DNA of 64,000 bases from Alviniconcha marisindica (taxonomy: Eukaryota > Mollusca > Gastropoda > Provannidae): the NCBI GenBank assembly GCA_018857735.1, contig JABMCL010000190.1:780001-844000 (forward strand), written 5' to 3'. The position numbers were made by a program, and so were the translations under genes. The notes below the pieces were generated by a model. That model searched no databases and was not told where the DNA came from. It worked only from the letters and a program-made list of their open reading frames with translations. Shown piece after piece: positions 30,304 through 42,172 of this stretch (the first letter of the stretch is position 1; the number at the start of each line of letters is the position of its first letter).

Positions 30304-31267
30304 GTGATTCTGAGTCCACTCCTAACTCAAAGTGGAATGGGTTGTGAGACAGCCATTGGCCGGTGAACTCATCATGGGATCGTCAGTTGACTGTGGAAGA
30401 AATTTATTCTGTCACTGCAAAGTCTTTGGCATTATGCTGCAGGCCTGCAGAAGTTAAATGTTTCCACTGGCTCACTGTACTAGTGTATATGAAAATCCAC
30501 CAGTCCACTAGCCCGAAGAAATTATTACCCTCTCCCTTGCCCCAGCTGTTGTGAAAAACAATTTTCTTGTACATATATAATGACTGGCTTAGTTTATGGT
30601 TGTCTCTTGTGATTACGGTTTCGGTGTGACGTTACGTATCAACATTTGAAGCTAAATTCGTGGGACCGTTTCTCCTGAGCAGTTTGGTCACAAGACACCA
30701 GGGCTGGGAATGACTGTTACCAAGTGAAATCTCGACTTACTATGTTAAGTTTTGGCTGGATTTTCATTGTGACGTGTAGTTAATCTTTGTCAAGGCCTGA
30801 TATGAGATAGAGTGATTTGTTTTGCTCCATTTTGTTTGTTTGTTTGTTTTTTGTTTCAACTTGTTGGTTCTTGTAGATTAAGGGGCGGTGTGTGGATATA
30901 AATACAGGTTTGCAGTCTTGGAGAGTGCTTCAAAGTCCTCTGTTTTGAAAACGCCTTTTCGGGGCCTTGAAAGTCTTTTAATTTTGAAAATGCCTTTTCA
31001 GGGCTTTGAAAGCCCTTCAAGATCAGTCAGAACTAGGCACAGTACTTGAAAAACCTTGAAATTCAGATTGGGGTTACTCTGCAGAGTGTCTTGCTCCTGT
31101 CTCTGATCCTGCTGTTTCTTTGAGACAGATCTTTTAGTGAGAAAGATGACTTTCCCTGACTTACACTAATGATATCCCTGTCTTGCTGTTCCTAGTCCTA
31201 CTTCAGTCCAGTATAATCAACATACACATTTTCTGTTTTTCTTTTAAAAGTAGGTTTTTTGTTTGTT

Positions 31268-31326
<59 letters not shown>

Positions 31327-31925
31327 GCCTCTCTCTAATTTGGTTAGATCCTTCAAAACAAAAGAAAAAAGTCCTTTGAAATTACTTGGAAAGTCCTCAA
31401 GTTTTGTCTCCCAAAACCTGTGTAAATCCTGTAAATGTGATCTATTCTGTGAGAGCCTGAACTGTGATATGCAGGGCTAGTTCTTGTGTAGGCCTGGCCT
31501 TTGCAAGTTCCATCTTAAGGGTGCTTATCTGCATCTGGAACGGTGGAAGCCAGAGTAGCTTTTGGTGAAGATCTTATACTTAATTTCCTGTACGTTACAA
31601 TCAAGGGTCACACAGGAATCTGTCTACTAGTACTTCCTGCCAGCTACGTGTTCTACCACGAGGTCACTGAGGAGTCTGCTGATTTTATCTGTGAGTGTGC
31701 AGGGCTCAGTGTTGGCACTGCTGTGGCTGAAACTCGAGTTCCTACTTTTTCTTAGAGACAGTTTGTGTAAAATCTTTCAAGCGTTACATGATGATAAGCT
31801 CCATTGTGGTTTTCAACTATTCATACCACTTTCAGTGACCCTGACCTTGTTTGAAGGTGAAGGTGGTGGTGGCTAATTTGCGCTGTAAGTTGTTTCTCTT
31901 GACAAGGATTGAATAGGCTGAGCTC

Positions 31926-31931
31926 AATAAA
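31926..31931 (+). terminator. Candidate poly(A) signal AATAAA
   Basis: AATAAA followed by 'ctgtgtgattgt', a GU-rich stretch. Either this or the later hexamer at 32867 could end RNF216 transcripts. Confidence 0.35.
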
Positions 31932-32866
31932 ACTGTGTGATTGTCACAGTCCTGGACATGGTCATGTATAATTCTTTTACTGATTTTGGTAGGCACAAGT
32001 AGTAAACAGAAATAACAGACAATACATTTTTTGAGTTTGTCAGTAATGGAAACATGAAAACAATGACTTGAAAAAAGGTGAAACCAGTTAAAATGTCAAC
32101 AAATGCCTTTAAAAAAAAAAAATGAAAAAGGCTCAGTCTGATAGTGTGCATAGAGTGTAGTCCTCTGAGCTTATCAGAACCAGAGTAAAATTTGATAGCT
32201 CTGAAAGTTGATGTATCTTTTTTTCTTTTTTGTGGTGGTGGTGGGGGGCGCTCTCAGCATATAATGTGTACCTGAGTTTTCCCGTCACGTTGTGCTAAAA
32301 TGTGCCATTTTTTCAGAACTTTTTCATATTTTGGGGAATTTGCAGACATCGACTGTGACCATGTGTAGTGCTTGACTCTGCATCAGAAATAATCATTTTT
32401 CAGCAGGAGATGTAGAAAAGTTGCGATGCAGTTGTGAAGTGGATATGTATTTTTTAGTGCCTAGACATTTGAAAGTTAGGAAGAGTAAAAAATTTGTGGG
32501 ATTTTTTATGCTAAATCAACAGTGAGGTTCACTTGCACGTTTTTGTTTGACATTATTTTTCCAGTTTTGTTGCTTGGTTCTTACATCACTAGAGTAGGTA
32601 GAGTTTATGCTTGAGTGGACGCAAAACTGGAACAATGATAATTCAAATGCAAATGAAAGTTAAACTAACAAGATTTCTTTGACTCTTTTGTGATCCAGTA
32701 GTGTCAAGAGAGTAGAGAGTACATGTAAATGCAGTTTGATTTTTGTATTTGATTACATGTGAGGGGAAAGAAAAAAGGTTGTGTGATGCTACCAAAGGTT
32801 GTGTAGTAGTTCCTTACATGTATGCGGGTGATGTGTATGCATTTCCTGTGCTCAGGATGCTGATGC

Positions 32867-32872
32867 AATAAA
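32867..32872 (+). terminator. Candidate poly(A) signal AATAAA
   Basis: AATAAA within 'gatgcaataaactttatcc', with GU-rich sequence ('gtgtgtgttttgtgtgtg') about 100 bases on. A plausible distal RNF216 transcript end. Confidence 0.35.
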
Positions 32873-33011
32873 CTTTATCCACCCATCCTGTCCCCCTTTC
32901 TGCAGTATTAGAAAAAAAATGTTTTGCCAAATTTGTCTTTCAACATTGTACGTGAAATAAGGTAGATGTGTGTGTTTTGTGTGTGTATTTGGGTTTGTTT
33001 GTGTGTGTGTT

Positions 33012-33034
33012 GGGGGGGGGGGGGGGGGGGGGGG
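33012..33034. repeat. poly-G tract
   Basis: 23-base G run after (TG)n between the two genes. Confidence 0.85.
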
Positions 33035-33130
33035 ATACAAGAGATTTATCAAAATATTTTGAGTTGTTATACGTTTTGGTTTTGTTTCAGCTCTTTTGAG
33101 CTTTTGTTCTGAAAGTTCTCTTGACATAAT

Positions 33131-33140
33131 GCTGCTGCTG

Positions 33141-33198
<58 letters not shown>

Positions 33199-33199
33199 A
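33131..33199. repeat. (CTA)n trinucleotide microsatellite
   Basis: Four GCT-type units followed by about twenty CTA units. The poly-Leu open frame across it is an artefact of the repeat. Confidence 0.95.
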
Positions 33200-34960
33200 C
33201 TACTACAACTGCCACTGCTGTTTGCTACCAAGTTGCTTGGTTTTGAAATATAATCAAAACCTTGAAAGAAAATGGCACAATTAGTCTACTCTTCTATGCA
33301 TCATTTTACCTAACATGCTCATTTTACATGACACTGTCCATAGTTATATGCTTGGACTCATCAAAAGCCCACTACAAATCTGAGGAATTTGTCGCTGAAA
33401 TCAGGGAAATGATATCCAATATTATGAAAAGAGTGGAACAATTATTTAGCTATATGTGTGCACACACATACAAATGAGAGAAGAAAAGAAACAAATATAA
33501 AGATGCAAGAAAAGAAGAGTTCAGCTACTGAAAGTGTCACTGGGCTTTTTATTGAGTTTGGACTGTAAACTGTAATGATTATAGTCTGCCTGGCTGTTGC
33601 TCAAACCTTAAGCGTGAGATGTATTTGAGACCAAAAAAAAGTTGAACTGTGTGGTCAAAAGGTTGAAAATGAAAGTGTTATTTCTCTGCAAATTCTCTTC
33701 ACATTGTGCATTGCTGCAAATGTGAACATCACACATATGATGGTATATATATGTTGCTTTGGTATATATAGTAAAGGGATGTGATTTAGTTTAGACCAAA
33801 AAAACAACAAATAAAACTGTCATGTTTTTTCTTCTTTCTTTCTTTTTGTTGTTGTAATATTGATTTAAAAACACAAGATCCCTGAATATTTGCATGGTAG
33901 CAGTCTATTAACTGAGATTTACCCATTGCAAGCCAAATAATTACCGTAACCTTAGTTTAATTTAGTGTCATTTTATTAGAAAATTTACTGGGGCACAATA
34001 AAAACAGTAATCTTTTGATTCTTTGAGGATGTGCATATATGCAACTTTTTTCTTTTTTTGGGGGGTGGGTGGGGGTGAGGGGGGGTGATCCTTAATTTAA
34101 GTCAAGGTCACCAACATCTGTATAACTGGGTATGTTCAGTTTGCTGTAGTGTCTTGTTCAGTTGAGATTATCACCATGCAAAGTTTGAAATTTATATCTC
34201 ACTTGGTGTCAAAAAGGTGAAGAAGAAGAAAGCCATTAAATAATGGTTTTATCTAGTTCCAAACATAATATAAATTATTGCAGTTGTATATATATATAAT
34301 GTCAGCCTTTATATGCATGTATATAATAGAACAGAATGAAAAGGCTTTAATTGTTCAGAAACAAAGTTCACAATGAGTAGTTGACACCATGTTGAACATG
34401 TGCAAAAGCACATTTTGTCAAGAACGGGCTATAAATTCAATAAAGAAAACGGCACTTCCATTACAGCATCTGTTTTAATGTAATGGTGTTAGCATTGCAC
34501 AGTTAAATGCAACAGTAAAAAATACACATCTGAGGTTTAGCATGTCGATTGTGACAGTTTTTGAAATGGAAAATCTTTAGGAACTTCCAGATTCATGAAA
34601 CACTGAGAAGACTGAATGACCAATCAAGCAAAAACAAAATAATAATAATGGACATTTATCATGCGCTCATCAACGCCCTGAGCGCTCACATGGTACATAT
34701 TAACCTAAATATGATATTCTATACACATGTAGAGCATAGTCCTACAAAATGATTTACATAAAGTATATATATAAAAAATATGCACTACAAACACACACAC
34801 ACACACACACAAAATATGTGAAGAATGTCACAATAAAACAAGAGCCTTGTTTTCAGCAATTTTTCTTTTCAAAATAAATAGAAAGAAGAAGAAAACTGGT
34901 CGATTTTACCAGAGACGACACTTGCTGTAGTATCTCTGTAGTAGCTATCTCTGATGTCAT
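33200..34960. other. Intergenic region between RNF216 and the TMEM72-like gene
   Basis: AT-rich, with scattered (TA)n and (CA)n ('acacacacac' at 34790-34810). No exon or recognisable transposon. Confidence 0.5.
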
Positions 34961-35157
34961 AGACGCCAAACAAGAAGCTGGCCAGTGCTCAAACAAAAAT
35001 CGTCCAACGAAACAGCCAATCAAAACGGAAAGAGCGGAGACCTCGAGGTGCAACTGCTTCCGGTGCACGTTGTTGCCCTAGTTGCTGCTCGAGCCTGCAT
35101 GTGCGCGTGGCGCAAAGTTCGAGAGGAAAACTTGAAAGATATGATAAAGTTTTCGGC
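34960..35157 (+). promoter_or_regulatory. TMEM72-like promoter and 5' UTR
   Basis: CpG content rises here relative to the flanks. A CCAAT box lies at 35016-35020 in 'agccaatcaaaac' and an ETS-type 'cttccgg' at 35057-35063. No TATA box at a usual distance. A seven-codon upstream frame (ATG ATA AAG TTT TCG GCA TGA, 35141-35161) ends by overlapping the main start codon as ATGA, which could allow reinitiation or reduce translation. Confidence 0.5.
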
Positions 35158-35236
35158 ATGACCGGACCGACATGTGACTGCTGTGGAAAGGTCTTTCTGG
35201 TGTTATGTCGGTTCCTGGGACTTGCGACGGCTCTAG
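35158..35236 (+). CDS. TMEM72: TMEM72-like exon 1
   Basis: Encodes MTGPTCDCCGKVFLVLCRFL then GLATAL plus one base. It covers the start of transmembrane helix 1 after a short Cys-rich N-terminus (CDCC). Donor CTAG|GTGAGT. Confidence 0.75.
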
Positions 35237-38200
35237 GTGAGTAGAGAGGGTGCGTGGGGGGAGAAAGCGAGTGCCCAAAGCTCTATGTCAACAAAGGTGT
35301 CAGGTGAGAGGATGAATAGAGTCACGCCACACGAGTCCTGCCATGGCATTGGCAGCGTGCCTTTGGTGGTGGTGGTGCGTGGGGTGATGATGAAACGGCC
35401 GTAAAAAGCGCTGCATGTGTTTGTGTGTTTTGCATCGTCGCTGACATAATTTTGGCGTTTTCCCCCCTCAGCTATTTATATTAAACACGGGTGCTGGTTT
35501 TCTGATAATTTGGTATGCGGATTGGATGAATCATTGACTGAGTGTAAATGTCATTGGTTCTCACGCACAAACACACACACACACACACACGAGTTCTCAG
35601 CTTTTTTAGTTACACACCGAGTTGTGTCGGGTATGGAGACTTTAATGCCGAGTTGCCACGGAAGATTTGTAAGGGGGGGGGGGGGGGTGTTGTTAGACAC
35701 GGAGCCAATAACCAGGCTTTTTTGCTACTACCCGTAATTAAGTAAGTACTACATCGAAATGGACAGCGATGACACTTGTGGGTACTCACTTGTGAGTAAA
35801 TCAGTGGACGGTGTCTCGGTAATAAACCAGGGATTAGTAACGCGCTTGTCGCTGGACTTGCAGTAACCAGCCTAACGCCATACCGAACCGCTCCGTGAAG
35901 CCAGCTTACACCGAGTTCCTTGTTGTTCGGTGGTTCAAGCTGCCCTCAAAAAACAGGAGTGGCCTTGTGGGGTCAGTGCTGCTGGACGCTTTGACCCTAC
36001 AAGGACAAGGACTTCAGAAAATGGGCAAACTTGCTTGTATTGGATAATAATCCGTCCCTTATAATATATCGCGCTTTGACCCTACAAGGGCAGTAACTTC
36101 AGAAAGTGGGCTAAACTGCTTGTGTTGGATATTAATTCGCCCCTTATCACATATCCTGTGCTTCATCGGGCATAATGGTGAAAGCTGAGTTGATAAGACT
36201 ATGCTCCTGTTTCTATAGTCCCACATGCACACATCAAACATTTTTCTACCCCTGTAAAGAGATAAAAGGGGAAACAAATTGATATCTGTGGTTGAGTGGA
36301 AAGGATGATTGTTCTGTTTTGCATACAAACTTACAAAGTAGGTTGAATGCATTTAGTCAGTTGCAGTAAGAAGCTTAGTCAGTTAGTGCCAGACTTACTA
36401 AGCTGATGCAAGGGTCAAACAACACTGGACTTAGTACTTAATCCAAACACACTGATTGCATCATAATATATGCATCGTCCCAGTTGGGTGTAGTCATACT
36501 CATTACAACACAGCAGCATCGATTAAACATTTCATTATGACCCTGAAATAACTAAATATCTAACTTTTATCAGATTTTTTTAATTTTTGTTTAACAGTTT
36601 AACAGTATGATTTTTAAACTGAAAATATAGGGATACAGTTTTACCATTTGATTTATTCATGATTTATTTCTCTAATATGAACTACAAAGATACTTTCCCA
36701 TTAAAGGCATGATTCCAGTTGCAGTGTTTTTGATGTTTCATGGTTTGTCTGGAAACATATCTAACACTGAGAGAAAAGTTTTAGTAAAACTATGAAAGAA
36801 GGCCCTCAATTTATTGCTTAAGCTGAAAGGATTCCAGATCTTCAAACATATGAATCTATGAGAATCCATGGACTACAAGCGTGAACCTCTAACACAAAAA
36901 TAGAGCTCATTGGGCTGTACAAAATTCTAAGTATACATACATGTTGAAACTCCTCATGCGGAAACTGACAATAGCAATGATTACAACTACAACTTTGTTC
37001 AAGCAATTCAAATCACAAAAAAATAAACAGACCAGACCTACATTACACACACATAATCATGCATGATCACACGCACGCACACACAGCACAGCACAGCAGT
37101 TCACTGAAATAATTTAAGACCAGGGGAGGGTAGATAATTTGATAGCAGTACTGGATATTAAGATGGGAGTAACACCACCCCAGAAAGTAACAGAAAACCA
37201 AGACTACCCTGAAGGGATATATATATGTAATGGAGAGGCGTGGAGTGGTGTAGGACAGTGACCCAGGCAGTGGAGTCTGTCGAAATGGAGACCACAGCAG
37301 GCGGAATGGCAGCAAGGGTTTTATTTGCTCAGCAACAGACAACTTTTCAGCACACCCAAAATCCTCACGCGCATGCATAGATAAGAGAACTGCGCGGGCC
37401 GCAAGGAACACACGCTATCGCTACAATCAAATCAGCCTCTGGACCACAAAATGGTTAACAATTGTGTTTCCTTGGCCCGCACAAATACAGTTTCCTCTAC
37501 AATAACTAAACTAATTAAAACATGAAAAACATCAAATGAAAGCTACAATTACAACCTTTTAAACTGTATAAACAAAATGTACACACATAACTTATTTTAT
37601 TTACAACAAAAGTGGGAAGCGTGGCTTGCACCTGTCTATAAACAGATTCGTACAACTAAATCACAACTAACACAATGTACAAAATATAACTGTCAATAAA
37701 ACTTACATGAGAATCGAGAGCACGCTCCCACGGTTAAAACGGTACATAACAATTACAATACAACGCTCTGTAAGAGAAGCAAGACACACTCAAAGACTAG
37801 CACTAAAACAATCGGTGCGAACTTTCGCCTGGGGTGCGTTATCTTAGTTGCAGCAGCGCTGATAGTGATACCATGTAGTCTATGAATACAACTTAGCTTC
37901 TACAGTACACAATACTTAATAAGTTAATTTTGACCCAAAATAAACACTAAACATGAAGTCAGCTAAGCAAAATACTATACGACAAAGCATTGATCGACAC
38001 AGAATTACTTTCATCGAGTCAAAACAACGATTCACTACTATTCACTAGTACTAAACAGAGAACGCGCCATGCAGACGATGGCTATAAAAAGAATGGACCC
38101 AGAGAGGCATCGGCTACTGATTAAGCTCGATCCTGCATCTAAATAAGATCTAAATAAACATTCTAAGATGCCAGATTATATTACACATGGCTTAGTGCAT

Positions 38201-41200
38201 AAAAAGGACTAGGTGAACAAAGAGTAGGTATACAAACAAGTGGTCAAAATATTAAGGGAGAAAACAGATTTGAAAATGGCGGCACCAGCGGCTATCGCCG
38301 GTCGGCTGTTTGAAAGCCATGTGGCATTACGCAACATGCCGCGCTTCAAAACAAAAGTGTCGTCTGCTCCAGTTCCCGGGTTACTAACAGTACAGTAATG
38401 AAATTGCATGGATCTGATAACTGGGGTGGGATTATTGTAAAAACGTACAAAGAGCACTTGCTCACATATATATATAGATATATATAGATATCTGTGCGTG
38501 TGTGTGTTGTTTTTTGCATTAAAATCAATATGTTGGACAAGGCAAACACAAACGGACTAGATAAAGTTTTCTTTGGTTTTGTGCCAGTGCCAGTGGTGGC
38601 CACAAAAAGAAATTTATGGGAGAAAATGGAATGTACTTGTCAACAGTGTTAAGCTTTTGTCACTTTAAAGGAATTAGCCTTCTTAGTCCCAACAACAACA
38701 AAATTGGTATGATTTATTGATTGGTTATGTATTGGCAAACTTAGCCAGCACATAAAAAGAAGGGGGAAAATGCTACAGGAAATAATGATGAGCAAAGAGA
38801 ATAACATCAATTCAGTCAGTATTGGTATTGTTCCAAGTAATTCAGTTCGTGTTATTCTGTTCACTCATCATTATTTTCCTGTAGTATTTTTTCCTTCTTT
38901 TATCTGCTGGCTAATTTTGCTGAAACATAACCAGTTGTGGTGAACTAAAAAATGGCTATAAGGATTAGCCCGCTAGCTCACCCAGGCCCCTTTTCTAGAA
39001 CACTACAGTATATCATTAGAAGTTCACTGCAGAGAGAGTAAGTAAGGAAGGAACTTGGTGTTTTACGCCCAGCCAACTAGTGCGGTTATATCATGGCGAC
39101 ACTGCAGAGAGAAATAAAAATGAAAATGTGTTTTGATTGGTAACAAAAATGAACACCATACATGTATTTTCTGTGACCTGTCTACACAAAACTGAGAGCT
39201 TTTGGTGTTCTGTCCATAATGATAGTGTCAAAGATGCATTGATAAGGTCAAGCAGAAACTTTGGACAGAGTGCGAGTAAGAGTATGGGGAAAATGTGTGT
39301 GCAACACTGACAACTTTTAAAATCAATTTTAAATGAAGGGTGCTTTCAGTCGCAAATATTTTACTGCAGATCATGTTCTTTTCACTTGTTTCAAGTATCT
39401 GATGAGTTGTATGTTCTGAGTATATTTTAACCACTGTAATAACATACAGTATAAATAAGTGGGAGTAAATGGCATGTGCAAAGTCCAGTTTACAATGTAA
39501 ATAGTAATATAAATCATTGAATATAATTTTAACGACTGTAAATGTAATGTAGAAATTACCATGTACCATCCTAGCTAGAGGCAGCTACAATGTGATGGTA
39601 CTGTACAAGTGTTTTAATGAAGCAGTCACTGCTTAGTACTCGCTATACAGTAGTATATTATATAGTGGATCACCTTACCCTGGGAGGTCCTACTTTGTTA
39701 TTCGCTGTTTGCTCTTGAGGTGACCTAGATCTTTGGATCCTCCCTTACAATAGAATACCTCAGCAAGGTCAGTACAGCTAGGGCTGTCTTGTGTTTCAGG
39801 ATGGGACAGGGGTTAGCACTAGCAGGCAGCCCTTTGAACTTGAGTTTGATGAGAGTATGTAACTGCATGCTTGTGTTTGTTATACGTCAAGACTCGAGGG
39901 CAGCCTCCTTTTAAAATTAAAGCTGATAACTGTCACGTAGTTTTGTGTACAGCGTGGTTTCGGCACGTTACTTGAAAACCTGTCCTTTCGCTCTTTAGTT
40001 TGGTTTCTTGGTGGTCAGACTGACCAGCGTCTGTGGTGTGCTCAGAAAGCCTGTATGTTCTTCAGCCCAACCCTCCCTCATTTTCAGATTTGTTTAATGC
40101 CTTGATGTCCCCTGAGAGGTACTAGCAGGGACTGACAGTGAGAGACATGGGGGCAGGGGGAACTGTATGATTCTAATGCTACACTGTCACTACCTGTTGG
40201 TATACTACAGGGCGAGAATTTTCTCCCATGCCTGAAAACAAGGCCGCAACAGTAGTGGTCTTTGACGGTTATGGAATGAAAAGTTCTCTCTGGTCATGAT
40301 CACTGCTGAGTGAAAAGCGTCGCCAGGTTCAGTTCTTTTGCTAGTCACTCCAATGGTGATATGCTCCTGCTTTCAGGGGCTTCCTTAGGACTGGTTGTAC
40401 CTAGCATTTATAAAGAACTGAATTGGACCTGGAAAGGGCCTTATGCTCCCAAGTTGGTTTTCACTGAAAGGAAGTTTTCTTCTGTCTTTCTTTTTCTTTT
40501 TAAGTGTGCAGACAGCTTTCAAAGGGTGTTCTTTAACCACTAGTTATATTTACACACAAAGTGCTAGATCTAGTTCATCAAAAAGAATGCAGTACTCTCT
40601 GGTACAGCTAGACCCCCCCCCCCCCCCCCCCACCCCCGACACTGCAGGAAGGACATTAACAACTGAACCAGAGTGGGTGGTCAGCTTGTAGTGATCATAA
40701 TTGATATTGTATACAGTTGTGACACTTAAAGCCTCCATTTCTGAAGGTATACCTTCAGGCTGTGCAAAATTCACACATGTGCAATCACACCAGTCTCAGT
40801 TTGGGCAAAAGGGTGGGGCTTTGAGGGGCATAAATCATGAACAGAAAGGTGCAGTTCAGCACCTGTTTGAAAGTAACAGCTGGCCTTGGAATGTTGAAGT
40901 GACCGATGTGTGTAAAGCTTAAAGCACAGCATTGTCCACATCACTAGATAAGCCCTGCCCATTTGTATTCAAATTGTCCTCATGTCAAAACTTTTGAGTC
41001 TTGAAATGAGACAAAATTCACTTTCATCAACACAATGATTTAGCGGATAGAAAGCTGAGAGTGCATTTTATGTCTGTGCCAAGTGCCATATTCAAATGAT
41101 GGTCCAATTTCCAGATATTTGTGATAAACCAGCAGTGATGTGACCATGTGTCATACTTTGAAGAGAATTTGCTTCAGGAATCTGAGTAGTAGAACTAATG

Positions 41201-42104
41201 CTGTGTTGTTATGCTGCACATTGGTTTATCAAAGTGGTCGTGAGGTGATTGTGGCTGTTTATTTGTACCACCTCCCACTCACCACTTCCCCATTACTTCC
41301 GAATGAACAGTGCTTTGTGTGTGGTTGTTTTTCAGGGCTGTGGGGGGTTGGGGTGGAAGCCATTTTCTACCACCATGAACTGGGATTTTACCTGCTGTAA
41401 GTGTGTGTCTTTTAATTACTGGTGTGTGTGCGTGCATGTGTGTGTGTGTGTGTGTGAGAGAGATTGTGTGTGTGTGTGTACTGTGTGTGTGACAAACGTA
41501 GATTTCATGTGGTGTACATAATACTCTAGAGCCAGATAATATACTGCTAATAAATTAATAAAAGGGCTAATGTAATGTACACTTTTTTTCTTTCTTAATT
41601 ATAATCTTAAAACAAAAACTGAGTCCATCAAAAACAGTGTTGCAACAACAAAACTAGTTTTGCAAAAGAAAATTGATTGGAAGAGCATGAACTGCAAATT
41701 TATACATTTTACTTGTTCTGTCATTTTTTTTTTTCCACCTACATGTTTTCTTCTCCCCCCCCACCCCCCCTCTTATTTTACAGACAGTAGTGGAGATCCA
41801 AACACATAAAAGGTTCAAAAGAACACTTATTTAACATGACAACACACATTGTGCACATTTTTGGGGTAATCCCCTTTCTGAAGCGACAAAACAGTAATGC
41901 TGAAAAATTAAAGTGTAGAGTACTTATCTGCTGTGGGTTATGCTATATCAATGTCCAGTGTCTGGACTGTAACATAACTCTGTGTAATTCACTTTAAAGA
42001 TGGACATATTTATCAGTGAAACATTTGAATTTCACTCACCTACTGGCCTGTGTTTATTTAGTAGTGACATGTTTTATATGCTACATTCATTTAATGTTCA
42101 CAGG

Positions 42105-42172
<68 letters not shown>

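Larger units (their letters stand above)
30304..32890 (+). other. RNF216 3' UTR and downstream region
   Basis: No further exon. Contains a small internal duplication (about 30930-31020, 'ttgaaaacgccttttcgggg' type), (CT)n at 31273-31337 and two candidate polyadenylation signals. The transcript end is undetermined. Confidence 0.45.
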
